Shown here: positions 32,742-41,852 of the stretch, in pieces
How positions within the stretch are numbered: position 1 is the stretch's first letter
Layout: every line of letters starts with the position of its first letter
From: Micropruina glycogenica
GTDB lineage: Bacteria; Actinomycetota; Actinomycetes; Propionibacteriales; Propionibacteriaceae
DNA: 64,000 nucleotides
Strand: one strand, 5' to 3'
NCBI RefSeq assembly: GCF_039524395.1
Contig: NZ_BAAAGO010000012.1
Position numbers and translations under genes: made by a program
Notes under the pieces: model-generated
Databases searched by the model: none
What the model was told of the DNA's origin: nothing
What the model saw: the letters and a program-made list of their open reading frames with translations, nothing else

Positions 32742-34225
32742 GCGTTGGCTCCCTGCTCGACGGCGGCCTGTTCGAGGCGCATCTTCTCGGCCCGTCCGGC
32801 CGGCACCTCGACCGGGTACACCCCGTCGAAGCAGGCCATGCACAGGCTGCGTTTGGGCAGCCCGGTCGAGGCCACCAGGCCCTCCAGGCTGATGTAGCCG
32901 AGCGAGTCGGCGCCGATCGAGCGGCAGATCTCGTCGGTCGACAATCCGGGCGCGATCAGTTCGGCACGGGTGGCGAAGTCGATGCCGTAGAAGCACGGCC
33001 ACTGCACCGGTGGGGAACTGATGCGCACGTGCACCTCGGCGGCACCGGCCTCGCGCAGCATCTTGACCAGCGCCCGCTGGGTGTTGCCGCGCACGATGGA
33101 GTCGTCGACCACGACCAGCTTCTTACCCTCGATCACGTCGCGAATCGGGTTCAGTTTGAGCCTGATGCCCAGCTGGCGAATCGTGTTCGACGGCTGAATG
33201 AACGTGCGTCCCACGTAGGCGTTACGGGTCAGCCCCAGCCCGTACGGAATGCCGGACGCGTCCGCGTACCCGATGGCCGCGGGAATGCCCGACTCGGGGG
33301 TCGGAATCACCAGGTCGGCGTCGGCTGGAGCTTCCAAGGCAAGGGTGCGGCCGATCTCGACCCGCACCGAGTGCACCCGGCGGTTGCTGATCTGGGTGTC
33401 GGGACGAGCCAGATAGACGTACTCGAACAGGCAGCCCTTCGGGTCGGCCGCGGCGAACCGCTGCGACCGCAGCCCGCCCTCGTCGATGGTGATCAACTCG
33501 CCGGGTTCGATCTCGCGAATGAAGGTGGCGCCCACAATGTCGAGGCCCGCGGTCTCTGAGGCCACCACCCAGCCGTTGGCCAGCCGTCCAAGCACCAACG
33601 GACGAATGCCCTGCGGATCGCGCGCGGCGTAGAGCGAGTGCTCGTCCATGAACACGAAGCAGAACGCACCGCGCAGCCGGGGCAGCACCTCGAGCGCGGC
33701 ACCCTCGACGCCCAGGTGTGAGTAGGTGGCCATGATGGCGGTGACCAGCGCGGTGTCGCTGGTGGAGTCCATGCGATCTTTGTGCGGCACCTCCTGGCTG
33801 GCGTCGCGCTCTTTGAGCCAGCGTTCCAGCTCGTCGGTGTTGGTCAGGTTGCCGTTGTGCGCCAACGCGAGACCGCCCGAGGTGGTGGCCCGAAACGTGG
33901 GTTGCGCGTTGCTCCAGACGCTGGCGCCGGTGGTCGAATACCGGCACTGGCCGATCGCCAGGTGCCCGTTGAGCGAGTTCAGGGTGGGTTCGTCGAAGAC
34001 CTGGCTGACCAGCCCCATGTCTTTGAACACCATGATGCGTTCGCCGTTGCTGACCGAGATGCCCGCCGACTCCTGCCCGCGGTGCTGCAGGGCGAACAGG
34101 CCGAAGTAGTTGAGTTTTGCGACTTCTTCGCCGGGCGCCCACACGCCGAACACGCCACAGGCGTCTTGCGGGCCTTTGTCTTGAGGGTCGAGATCGTGAG
34201 ATAGGCGACCGTCCGGACGAAGCAC
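32738..34225 (-). CDS. purF: Amidophosphoribosyltransferase
   Basis: The 495-residue enzyme makes phosphoribosylamine from PRPP and glutamine, the first committed step of purine synthesis. A 22-residue propeptide precedes Cys23 (ACGVFGVW), which becomes the N-terminal nucleophile. The PRPP loop LVVVDDSIVRGNT lies near residue 350. Cysteines at GCLFEYVY, WPCFYGID and SLCMACFDG fit the Bacillus-type enzyme with a 4Fe-4S cluster. It is the first gene of purF-purM. The upstream gap of 82 bases holds the promoter. Confidence 0.97.
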   Translation of the reverse strand: MLRPDGRLSHDLDPQDKGPQDACGVFGVWAPGEEVAKLNYFGLFALQHRGQESAGISVSNGERIMVFKDMGLVSQVFDEPTLNSLNGHLAIGQCRYSTTGASVWSNAQPTFRATTSGGLALAHNGNLTNTDELERWLKERDASQEVPHKDRMDSTSDTALVTAIMATYSHLGVEGAALEVLPRLRGAFCFVFMDEHSLYAARDPQGIRPLVLGRLANGWVVASETAGLDIVGATFIREIEPGELITIDEGGLRSQRFAAADPKGCLFEYVYLARPDTQISNRRVHSVRVEIGRTLALEAPADADLVIPTPESGIPAAIGYADASGIPYGLGLTRNAYVGRTFIQPSNTIRQLGIRLKLNPIRDVIEGKKLVVVDDSIVRGNTQRALVKMLREAGAAEVHVRISSPPVQWPCFYGIDFATRAELIAPGLSTDEICRSIGADSLGYISLEGLVASTGLPKRSLCMACFDGVYPVEVPAGRAEKMRLEQAAVEQGANA

Positions 34226-34307
34226 GCGCTCACTCTACCCCGACGCCACGCCGCCCCGGACCGTCCGAACCACCAGCGGACGATCCGGGGCGCGCGAGCC
34301 CAATGCG

Positions 34308-36407
34308 CTACTTCTTCACGATCTTGATCGAGAACGGGTAGGTGTAGGGGCGGTTCTGGTTCTCGGCCATGGCGCCCATGATCGAGAAGATCAGGCTGGC
34401 CAGACCCACCAGTGGCAGCAGCACCACCCCGATGACGGCGCCCATCAAGATGTAGCTGATGATGAAACCGATGGCGACGGTGATCTGAAAGTTGAGCGCC
34501 TCGACGGCCGCCGCCCGCACCCGGGGGCTCTTGTTGCCCTGGGTCATCATCACGATCAGCGGGCCGAGCCAGCCCAGCACGCCCGCGGTGACGATCGCGG
34601 CCACCGGGCCCGACCAGTGCGCGGCCATCGCCCAGGTCTTCTCTTCGGTCGGGCTGATGCTCGAATAGGGCTGCATGCCCGAGCTGGGCTGTCCGTAGGG
34701 GTTCTGGCCGTAGGGGCTCTGCTGTCCGTAGGGGCTCTGCTGTCCGTAGGGGGTTTGCTGACCGTAGGGCGTCTGACCGTACGGGTTCTGGCCGTACGCG
34801 CTCGTCGGATCGGCGTAGGGCGGCTGAGCCTGCCCGGGGTCGGGCTGCCCGTAGGCCGACTGCGGGCCGGTGGGGCCGTACGACCCGGACGACGCCGACG
34901 GGGCACTCGACCCGGGCTGTCCGTAGCTGGGGGCCGACGGCGCCGACGGGGCGCTGCCGTAGGGGGTCTGCTGCCCGTAGCCGGTCTGGCCGTAGGGGCT
35001 CTGCGGAGCGTCGCCGTAGGGGCTCGAGGGAGCACCGGACGGCTCACCGTAAGGGGTCTGCTGCCCGTAGCCGGTCTGGCCGTAGGGGCTCTGAGGCTCA
35101 CCGTAGGGGCTCGACGGGGCACCGGACGGCTGACCGTAGGGGGTCTGCTGGCCGTACGGGCTCGGCGAGTTCTGGCCCGAAGAAGCCGGGGCGCCATAGG
35201 GGGCTGCGGAACCGTACGGAGCGGACGGTGCCGACGGAGCGCTGCCGGCGGGCTGGCCGTAGCCACCCTGGGCGGCTTGGCCGTAGCCGGGCGGTTGCGT
35301 GGGCTGACCGTAGGCGCCGGGTCGTCCGTACGCAGTGGTGGGCTGACCGTAGGGGCTCTGCTGTCCGTACGAGCTGTCTTGGCCGTAGCCACCCGCCCCG
35401 TAGACCGCGGGCTGCCCATACGCGCCGGGTTGGCCGTAGGGCCCGGGCTGATCGACGGGCAGGTCGAAGGCGCCGGGGGCGGCGGCCGGTGCGGTGGGCG
35501 GCAGGTCGAGCGGCGAACCCAGCGGGGCGGCCGGCGGCCGCTGTGCGGCCGGACGATCGGCGGCGGCAGCACCGAAGTCGGTGCCGACCGGTGCCGGCGG
35601 CGCGTCCTGCCCGAGGTCGAAGGCGGCGGGCGCGGCAGCGGGCGCGGCTTCGTCGTGAGCGGGAGCGGTCTCGCCGTCGGGCTCACCGGCCTGAGGTTCG
35701 ACAGGTTCGGCGGAGGCCTCTTCCTGGCGATCTGGGCGTTCGGCCATGCCCTCGGCGGTCGCCTCCGCCTTTTCGTAGCGGTCGTAATCGTCGTCGGGGC
35801 TGACGTGATAATCGCGCGAACCGGCATCCTCAACCGGCGCCGCCTCGGCAGGGTTCGACTCGTCGGCTTTGTCGACCGGCTCCGAAGACTCGTCGTCAAC
35901 CAGCACGGCATCGTGAACGTCGGCGTCGTCGTCGGCTTGAGCGGGCTGCTCGGGTTCTGCCACGATCTCGGCCTGCTCGTCCACCACGCTGTCGGCGACA
36001 GCTTCTGAGTCGTGCGTGTCGGGGGCATCGGTCTCGACCTGCGGCTCGTCAACGGCATCGGCGGGTGCCTCGAACTGCGACTCGGGAGCGGCGTCCGCTT
36101 GGGGCTCGTTGCCGAACGACGACCCGGACTGCGCCTCAGGCTCACCGGCCACGGCTTGGGGGTCGTTCACGGAGTCGGGCTCGACGGTGTCTGCGCTCTC
36201 GCTCGGCGGCACATCGTCAGCCTCGGCTGCAGGGGGCTCGGTCGTCTCTTGGGCGGTGACTGCTTCCGGGCCGGACTGCTGCGAGTCGGGGTCGCTGACC
36301 GGCGGCGCGTCGTCCAGGGGTTGGGTTTGCGACACCTGCGACTCGTCCGGCTGCTCGAAGCTGGGCTGCTCACTCTCGACGGGACGTTCCCACGGGTTCT
36401 GCGTCAT
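34308..36407 (-). CDS. DUF4870 membrane protein with acidic and PYGQ-repeat disordered region
   Basis: The 699-residue product has three parts. Residues 1-250 are acidic and Glu/Asp/Ala-rich. Residues about 310-575 are a low-complexity stretch with dozens of PYGQ/SPYGQ repeats rich in Tyr, Gln, Gly and Pro. The last 110 residues are a DUF4870 (Tic20-like) membrane domain with three to four helices (WAMAAHWSGPVAAIVTAGVL, GFIISYILMGAVIGVVLLPL). The membrane part and the PYGQ tail are a known actinobacterial combination, but the acidic head and the repeat length here are large. The repeats resemble Tyr-rich, phase-separating domains. Function unknown. Confidence 0.85.
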   Translation of the reverse strand: MTQNPWERPVESEQPSFEQPDESQVSQTQPLDDAPPVSDPDSQQSGPEAVTAQETTEPPAAEADDVPPSESADTVEPDSVNDPQAVAGEPEAQSGSSFGNEPQADAAPESQFEAPADAVDEPQVETDAPDTHDSEAVADSVVDEQAEIVAEPEQPAQADDDADVHDAVLVDDESSEPVDKADESNPAEAAPVEDAGSRDYHVSPDDDYDRYEKAEATAEGMAERPDRQEEASAEPVEPQAGEPDGETAPAHDEAAPAAAPAAFDLGQDAPPAPVGTDFGAAAADRPAAQRPPAAPLGSPLDLPPTAPAAAPGAFDLPVDQPGPYGQPGAYGQPAVYGAGGYGQDSSYGQQSPYGQPTTAYGRPGAYGQPTQPPGYGQAAQGGYGQPAGSAPSAPSAPYGSAAPYGAPASSGQNSPSPYGQQTPYGQPSGAPSSPYGEPQSPYGQTGYGQQTPYGEPSGAPSSPYGDAPQSPYGQTGYGQQTPYGSAPSAPSAPSYGQPGSSAPSASSGSYGPTGPQSAYGQPDPGQAQPPYADPTSAYGQNPYGQTPYGQQTPYGQQSPYGQQSPYGQNPYGQPSSGMQPYSSISPTEEKTWAMAAHWSGPVAAIVTAGVLGWLGPLIVMMTQGNKSPRVRAAAVEALNFQITVAIGFIISYILMGAVIGVVLLPLVGLASLIFSIMGAMAENQNRPYTYPFSIKIVKK

Positions 36408-36611
36408 TGCCTTCTCACTGTCTTCAGGGGCATGGCCGGGGTGGCCGGTCTCGCTCCATTCTTGCGCACGGGTGCCCAGCAGACAGCAGGGTCTACCCCG
36501 ATGACACCCCCTGAAGGTGTCGGGTGTCGGGAGTCTCGAACGCTCGACCGGCGGTGTGAGGTCTCGACAAGCTCGACCGGCGGTACGGGTTCTCGAATGG
36601 CTCGACCGGCG
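36408..36611. repeat. Intergenic region with three GGTCTCGACAAGCTCGACC-type repeats
   Basis: Three copies of the ...TCTCGA-ACGG/CAAG-CTCGACCGGCGG unit lie at about 36530-36608, between the DUF4870 gene start and the end of the next minus-strand gene. The promoter of the DUF4870 gene should lie in the first 100 bases, but I could not place it. Confidence 0.5.
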
Positions 36612-37214
36612 TCAGGCGATGACCACGTCGGCCGACCCGGCGCGATAGACCCAGACCATCAGCTCGGCCGGCTCGCCCGTGACCACCACGGGAGCAGGGC
36701 CGTCTACGACCACCGCCGAACGTCCGTCTGAGTGCCGCAGCACCAGCCCGTCACGGTCACGCCGATGCAAAATCCTTGCCGCCACCTGCACCCGCAGCCA
36801 GAGCGCCTCGCTCAGGGCGGCGTCCGGCTCGGCGGCGGGCAAGTGATTGGCGCGGCGGACGTCCTCGGTGTGCACGAACCACTCGCCGAGGTGGTGACCC
36901 CAGCCCTGCCAGGGGTCGAGCCCGAACGGCGGAATCACCGGCGAGCCCGTGCGCAGCCGGTCGATCAGCCCCGTGTACCCGAGCCACGCCTGCAGCCGTG
37001 CCGCCCGGCGTGCGGTGACCGGCTCGAACCACGGCAGGGCGATGCCTGGCCAGCTCAGCGCATCACGGCACAGGGCGTCCAGATGGGCGGCCAGGTCGAA
37101 GGCCGTCCAGCCTGCACAGAGGGTCGGGGCGTCCGGCGGCACGGACGCCAGCACCGCGCAGCACCGGTCGCGCTGCCGGTTCAGCAGCGCTCGACCGGCA
37201 TGATCGCGGCGCAC
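36612..37214 (-). CDS. TIGR03085-type (DinB/maleylpyruvate isomerase-like) protein
   Basis: The 200-residue product has LCAGWTAFDLAAHLDAL near residues 32-48 and HHLGEWFVHTEDVRRANH near 105-123, the His-rich four-helix metal-binding pattern of the DinB/MDMPI superfamily. The length and C-terminal beta part (HSDGRSAVVVDGPAPVVVTG) match the actinobacterial TIGR03085 group. The cofactor is probably a divalent metal with mycothiol. Substrate unknown. It lies between the DUF4870 gene and purL on the same strand. Confidence 0.75.
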   Translation of the reverse strand: MRRDHAGRALLNRQRDRCCAVLASVPPDAPTLCAGWTAFDLAAHLDALCRDALSWPGIALPWFEPVTARRAARLQAWLGYTGLIDRLRTGSPVIPPFGLDPWQGWGHHLGEWFVHTEDVRRANHLPAAEPDAALSEALWLRVQVAARILHRRDRDGLVLRHSDGRSAVVVDGPAPVVVTGEPAELMVWVYRAGSADVVIA

Positions 37215-37239
37215 GGGGCCCCCCTCACGACGAACAGAG

Positions 37240-39498
37240 TCAGTGCGCCATTGCCTCGCGCAGCGGGGCCGTCCAGCGGGTGCGCAGCTCGTCGAGGTCG
37301 AGGGTGAACCGACCGACCACCTCGAGTTCGGGCAGTTCGGTCACCTCGCCCAACCGCTCGGCGGTGATGCCGTGCTGCTCACAAAGGGCCAGGAACGGCG
37401 CGGCCGTCGAGGCGGGCAGCGAGACCAGCACCCGTCCGGGCGTCTCGGCGAACAGCGCAACCGTCGGGTCGCCCTCGGGCAACCGCAGCGCCACCCCCAG
37501 GCCGCGGCGCAGGCACGATTCGACCAGCGCCTGCGACAGCCCGCCGTCGGCCAGGTCGTGCGCCGAGCTGAGCAGGTGCGCTTTCGCGGCGCTCACCAGT
37601 ACCGACGCCAGCCGCTTCTCGTGATCGAAGTCGGGCAGCGGCGGCATGCCGCCGAGGTGACCGTTGTGCACGACATCGGCCCAGGTGGTGCCCGACAGGT
37701 CTTCGCGGGTCTCACCCAGCAGGAAGACCGCGTCACCCGAGTGCGTGAAACCCATGCCAATGCGGTCGGCGACGTCGTCGATCACGCCCAGCACGCCCAC
37801 CACCGGGGTGGGAATGATGTTGGTGCCGTCGGTCTGGTTGTAGAAGCTGACGTTGCCGCCGGTGACCGGGGTGCCCAGGGCGCGGCAGCCGTCCACCAAG
37901 GCGATCACGGCCTCGGAGAACTGCCACATCACGCTCGGGTCTTCGGGGCTGCCGAAGTTGAGGCAGTCGGTGATCGCGACCGGTTCGGCGCCGGTGACGG
38001 CCACGTTGCGGTACGCCTCGCACAGCGCCAACTGGGCGCCCAGGTAGGGGTTGAGGTAGGCGAAGCGTCCGTTGCAGTCGGTGGCGAGGGCGATGCCGAG
38101 CCCGGTCTCTTCGTCGATGCGCAGCATGCCGCCGTCTTCGGGCTGGGCGAGCACCGAGTTGCCGCGCACGTAGCGGTCGTACTGGTCGGTGATCCACGAC
38201 TTGTCGCACAGGTTGGGCGAGCCGGCCAGTGCGAGCACCTGGGCGGCGAGCTCGTCGTCGGAGGTAGCTCGCGGCAGGTTGTTCGCGGTGTCGGCGTTGA
38301 GGCCGTCGATCCAGTCCGGACGGGCGTAGGGCCGCTGGTAGACCGGGCCCTCGTGGGCGACCGTGGCCGGGTCGACGTCGACGACCACCTCGCCGTTCCA
38401 TTCGATGATCAACCGGTCGCCGTCGGTGACCTCGCCGACGACGGTGGCCAGCACGTCCCACTTGGCGCAGATCTCGAGAAAGCGGTCGACGTTGTGCGGC
38501 TCGACCACGCACATCATGCGCTCCTGCGACTCGCTCATCAGAATCTCTTCGGGGGCCAGCGTGTGGTCGCGCAGCGGCACCGTGTTGAGGTTGACGTGCA
38601 TGCCGCCGTCGCCGGCGCTGGCCAGCTCGGACGTCGCGCAGCTCAGGCCGGCCGCACCCAGGTCTTGAATGCCCGAGATGAGGTTCTCGGCGAACAGTTC
38701 CAGCGTGCATTCGATGAGCAGCTTCTCCATGAACGGGTCGCCGACCTGAACGCTGGGTCGCTTCGCCGGGCCATCGGCGTCGAACGTCTCAGACGCCAGA
38801 ATGGACGCCCCGCCGATGCCGTCACCGCCGGTGGCCGCGCCGTACAGGATCACCTTGTTGCCGGTGCCGCGGGCGAAGGCCAGGTGCAGGTCGTCGTGCT
38901 TGAGCACCCCGACGCACAGGGCGTTGACCAGGGGGTTTCCGTAGTAGGTGGGGTCGAACACCACCTCGCCGCCGATGTTGGGCAGGCCCAGGCAGTTGCC
39001 GTAGCCACCCACGCCGGCCACGATTCCGGGCAGCACCCGGGCGGTGTCGGGCGCGGTCAGCGGGCCGAAGCGCAGCGGATCCATCACGCCGATCGGGCGC
39101 GCGCCCATCGCCAGAATGTCGCGCACGATGCCCCCCACGCCGGTGGCCGCCCCCTGGTAGGGCTCGACGTACGAGGGGTGGTTGTGCGACTCGATCTTGA
39201 ACGTGACCGCCCAGTCGCCGCCGATGTCGACCACGCCGGCCTGCTCGCCGATGCCGGCCAGCAGCTTGCCGCGCGGGGTGTCGCGGCCGAGTTCGCCGAA
39301 CTTCTTCAGGTGCACCTTGGACGACTTGTAGGAGCAGTGCTCCGACCACATCACCGAATACATTGCCAGCTCACACGAGGTGGGCCGGCGGCCGAGGATC
39401 TCGCGGATCTTCTGGTACTCGTTCTCGCGCAGGCCCAGGGCGCCCCAGGGCTGCTCGACGTCGGGGGTTTCGGCGGCATGTGCAACGGTGTCGACCAC
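37240..39498 (-). CDS. purL: Phosphoribosylformylglycinamidine synthase subunit PurL
   Basis: The 752-residue product is the short (Bacillus-type) PurL, which turns FGAR into FGAM with ATP and needs PurQ (glutaminase) and PurS. Both are encoded 1.2-2.1 kb away. Motifs include MWSEHCSYKSSKVHLKKFG, FKIESHNHPSYVEPYQGAAT, GVGGIVRDILAMGARPI, SFMEKLL-type and TGGNVSFYNQT. The start is a GTG. The long frame on the opposite strand is a shadow. The gene is 25 bases downstream of no other gene, so it probably has its own promoter in 39499-39695. Confidence 0.97.
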   Translation of the reverse strand: MVDTVAHAAETPDVEQPWGALGLRENEYQKIREILGRRPTSCELAMYSVMWSEHCSYKSSKVHLKKFGELGRDTPRGKLLAGIGEQAGVVDIGGDWAVTFKIESHNHPSYVEPYQGAATGVGGIVRDILAMGARPIGVMDPLRFGPLTAPDTARVLPGIVAGVGGYGNCLGLPNIGGEVVFDPTYYGNPLVNALCVGVLKHDDLHLAFARGTGNKVILYGAATGGDGIGGASILASETFDADGPAKRPSVQVGDPFMEKLLIECTLELFAENLISGIQDLGAAGLSCATSELASAGDGGMHVNLNTVPLRDHTLAPEEILMSESQERMMCVVEPHNVDRFLEICAKWDVLATVVGEVTDGDRLIIEWNGEVVVDVDPATVAHEGPVYQRPYARPDWIDGLNADTANNLPRATSDDELAAQVLALAGSPNLCDKSWITDQYDRYVRGNSVLAQPEDGGMLRIDEETGLGIALATDCNGRFAYLNPYLGAQLALCEAYRNVAVTGAEPVAITDCLNFGSPEDPSVMWQFSEAVIALVDGCRALGTPVTGGNVSFYNQTDGTNIIPTPVVGVLGVIDDVADRIGMGFTHSGDAVFLLGETREDLSGTTWADVVHNGHLGGMPPLPDFDHEKRLASVLVSAAKAHLLSSAHDLADGGLSQALVESCLRRGLGVALRLPEGDPTVALFAETPGRVLVSLPASTAAPFLALCEQHGITAERLGEVTELPELEVVGRFTLDLDELRTRWTAPLREAMAH

Positions 39499-39695
39499 GC
39501 TGACAAGGTACCGCCTCGGCGCATGGGGGCAGCGCTCGTCCCGGCGGCGGAGAGGGCCGGCGCGTGCGGTCGACGATGTGATTGGGGCGGTGCGTCAGCA
39601 GCTCGGCGGTGTGCCGATAGGTTGGTCAGTGGCCGCGAACCAACACGTCGTGGGCGGCCCGGCACTAGACTTTTTCTCGAAGGCGGTGGTCCCCC

Positions 39696-40616
39696 ATGCC
39701 AGATTCGGCAGCCGGTGTGCTGGCCCTCGATTGTGGCCAGAGCAGCATCACGTGGAGCCTGATCGACGCCGATGGTGAACAGGTCGGCAGCCGCAAGGGC
39801 GTCGACACCAGTCGGGCGATCGAACCTCAACTGGTCGACGCCGTCCGCAGTGTCATGGCGACCACGGGTGCCAGTCCGGTGACGGTGGCGTGCGGGTCGA
39901 GCGGGCTGGATCGTCCGAACGCACAGGCGGTGCTGGACGGCCTGCGTGACACCTCGGTGCGCGAGGTCGCGTTGGCTCACGACTCGGTCATTTGCTATTT
40001 GGGTGCGCTCGGTGAGGCGCCGGGGGTGATGATCGCGTCGGGCACAGGGGTGGTCACGCTGGCCGTCGGCCTGCGCGAGGTCGCCCGGGTGGACGGCTGG
40101 GGCTGGATCATGGGCGACGCGGGGTCGGCGTATTGGATCGGCCAGAACGCCCTCGAAGCAGCCATGCGGGGCTACGACGGACGCCGCACGGCCACGGTGC
40201 TGACCGACGTGGTGGCGGCCGACTTTCCCGACCTCGAACTCGCCTACCTCGAACTGCAGGGCGACCCCGACCGGGTGGCCCGGGTGGCGTCGTACGCGGC
40301 GAAGGTTGACCAGGTGGCAGGCAGCGATCCGGTGGCGCGCGACATTCTTGATCGGGCCGCGGCGCACCTGGCCGAGGCGGTCGGTGCGGCGGCGCGCCGG
40401 GTGGGTCTGGGCCGCGACCGTCCACCGCTGGTGTGTGCGCTGGGTCAGACGTTCAGGTCGACCCGGGTGCTCGAGAAGTTCGTTCAGTACCTGACCATGG
40501 ACTGGCCGTCGTTCGCCATTCACGAACCGCAGGGTGACGCGCTCGCAGGGGCGAAGCTGCTGCCCACGGTGACCGACAGCCCGCTGGCCGCGAGGGTCGT
40601 CCGGGCGTCGGTGTGA
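39696..40616 (+). CDS. BadF/BadG/BcrA-type ATPase, N-acetylglucosamine-kinase-like
   Basis: The 306-residue product has the ASKHA phosphate-1 loop ALDCGQSSITWSLIDADG near residue 10, phosphate-2 GVMIASGTGVVTLAVG near 110, WGWIMGDAGSAYWIGQNAL near 135 and an adenosine motif ALGQTFRS. This fits N-acetylglucosamine kinase-like members rather than CoA dehydratase activators, which have iron-sulfur cysteines not seen here. The sugar substrate is unknown. It is divergent from purL and converges on purQ. Confidence 0.8.
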   Translation: MPDSAAGVLALDCGQSSITWSLIDADGEQVGSRKGVDTSRAIEPQLVDAVRSVMATTGASPVTVACGSSGLDRPNAQAVLDGLRDTSVREVALAHDSVICYLGALGEAPGVMIASGTGVVTLAVGLREVARVDGWGWIMGDAGSAYWIGQNALEAAMRGYDGRRTATVLTDVVAADFPDLELAYLELQGDPDRVARVASYAAKVDQVAGSDPVARDILDRAAAHLAEAVGAAARRVGLGRDRPPLVCALGQTFRSTRVLEKFVQYLTMDWPSFAIHEPQGDALAGAKLLPTVTDSPLAARVVRASV

Positions 40617-40623
40617 CGGGGCC

Positions 40624-40643
40624 GTCCGGCGCCTGGGCCGGAC
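40624..40643. terminator. Hairpin between convergent kinase and purQ genes
   Basis: GTCCGGC-gcctgg-GCCGGAC is a perfect 7-bp stem 7 bases after a stop. A GGGGACGGTTC...GAACCGTCCCC pair (40647-40711), members of the repeat family seen at three other loci, follows. A bidirectional terminator is likely. Confidence 0.6.
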
Positions 40644-40718
40644 GTGGGGACGGTTCCGAGTCGTGCGGTCCGTAGGGTCATACTCTGAGCCGGAATGAGA
40701 ACCGTCCCCTATTACGGC

Positions 40719-41399
40719 TCAGCTCGGGACGGCCGCCAGAAACCGCTCGAGCGAGGCGAAGAACGTCCGACCGTCGAGGCTCGGGGACGTCAGTTCCTCC
40801 ATGTTGTGCTCGGGGTGCGGCATGAGGCCGACCACGTTTCCGCGGGCGTTGGTGACCCCCGCGATGTCGTTGAGCGAGCCGTTGGGGTTGTCGTCGAGGT
40901 AGCGGAACACGACCTGGTTCTCGCCTTCGAGTCGGGCCAGCGTGTCGGGGTCGGCGACGAAGCCGCCCTCGCCGTTCTTGAGCACGATGGTGATCTCTTG
41001 GCCGGGTTCGAACGCGCCGGTCCAGACCGTGTCGATCGACTCGACGCGCAGCTTCTGATCACGGCAGACGAACGTGCGCACGTCGTTGCGAATCAATGCG
41101 CCCGGCAGCAGGTGCGATTCGCACAGCACCTGAAAGCCGTTGCAGATGCCCAGCACCGGCAAGCCCTGTTCGGCTGCCTGAATGACCTCGGTCATGATCG
41201 GGCTGAACCGGGCGATCGCGCCGCAGCGCAGGTAGTCGCCGTATGAGAAGCCGCCGGGCAGAATCACGGCGTCGACGCCCTGCAGCGACTCGTGCGCGTG
41301 CCACAGCGCGACCGCTTCGTGGCCGGCAAGCTTCACCGCGCGCTGGGCGTCGTGGTCGTCGAGCGAGCCGGGAAAGGTGACGACGCCGATGCGGCTCAC
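40719..41399 (-). CDS. purQ: FGAM synthase glutaminase subunit PurQ
   Basis: The 226-residue class-I glutaminase supplies ammonia to PurL. The nucleophile Cys is in GLPVLGICNGFQVLC near residue 86, and the His/Glu pair is in LMPHPEHNMEEL near 195-200. The GTG overlaps the purS stop by four bases, so purS-purQ is a coupled pair. Confidence 0.97.
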   Translation of the reverse strand: MSRIGVVTFPGSLDDHDAQRAVKLAGHEAVALWHAHESLQGVDAVILPGGFSYGDYLRCGAIARFSPIMTEVIQAAEQGLPVLGICNGFQVLCESHLLPGALIRNDVRTFVCRDQKLRVESIDTVWTGAFEPGQEITIVLKNGEGGFVADPDTLARLEGENQVVFRYLDDNPNGSLNDIAGVTNARGNVVGLMPHPEHNMEELTSPSLDGRTFFASLERFLAAVPS

Positions 41400-41638
41400 T
41401 GTTCGACCCGCACGTCGAACGCCTCGATCACCGTGTTGGCGAGCAGTTTCTCGGCCGCCTCACGCACCTGATCGAGCCGCTCGTCGGTGAGGTCGCCCTC
41501 AACGTCGACCTCGAACCGCTTGCCCTGCCGAACGGTCAGGCCGTCGAAACCCAGACGCTTGAGCGCCCCGGTCACCGCCTTGCCCTGCGGGTCGAGAATC
41601 TCGGGCTTGGGCATCACATCCACGATCACGCGCGCCAT
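41396..41638 (-). CDS. purS: FGAM synthase subunit PurS
   Basis: The 80-residue product (MARVIVDVMPKPEILDPQGK) is a complete PurS, the small subunit that bridges PurQ and PurL in the Bacillus-type complex. The internal start at 41638 is preferred to a 39-residue longer frame because PurS proteins begin with this strand. It is the first gene of purS-purQ, behind a large hairpin at 41697-41773. Confidence 0.95.
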   Translation of the reverse strand: MARVIVDVMPKPEILDPQGKAVTGALKRLGFDGLTVRQGKRFEVDVEGDLTDERLDQVREAAEKLLANTVIEAFDVRVEQ

Positions 41639-41696
41639 GACCGGCATCCTATCGGCGCCCGACGCACGGGTCGGCCTCGGCTCAGAAGCGGAACAC

Positions 41697-41773
41697 GACG
41701 AAAGGTGAGCGCCAGTGGCTGCGGCCAAGGCGTGCAGAGGCGAGGGTGACAGCACTGGCGCTCACCTTTCGTC
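41697..41773. promoter_or_regulatory. 21-bp perfect inverted repeat between purC and purS
   Basis: The arms at 41697-41717 (starting GACGAAAGGTGAGCGCC) and 41753-41773 are exact complements, with a 35-base loop. It lies 59 bases before the purS start and 80 bases after the purC stop on the same strand. It could be a purC terminator, a transcription attenuator for purSQ, or a mobile repeat. No second copy was seen in the window. Confidence 0.6.
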
Positions 41774-41852
41774 ATCGGCCCGAGGCATTCGACTGGACGG
41801 CCGTGACGGTTGATCGCACGCCCTGATTCAAGGGCGCGAAATGACGACACAG

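Noticed and set aside
37243..39762. 839-residue plus-strand frame
   Set aside because: It is the exact shadow of purL, which has all PurL motifs on the minus strand.
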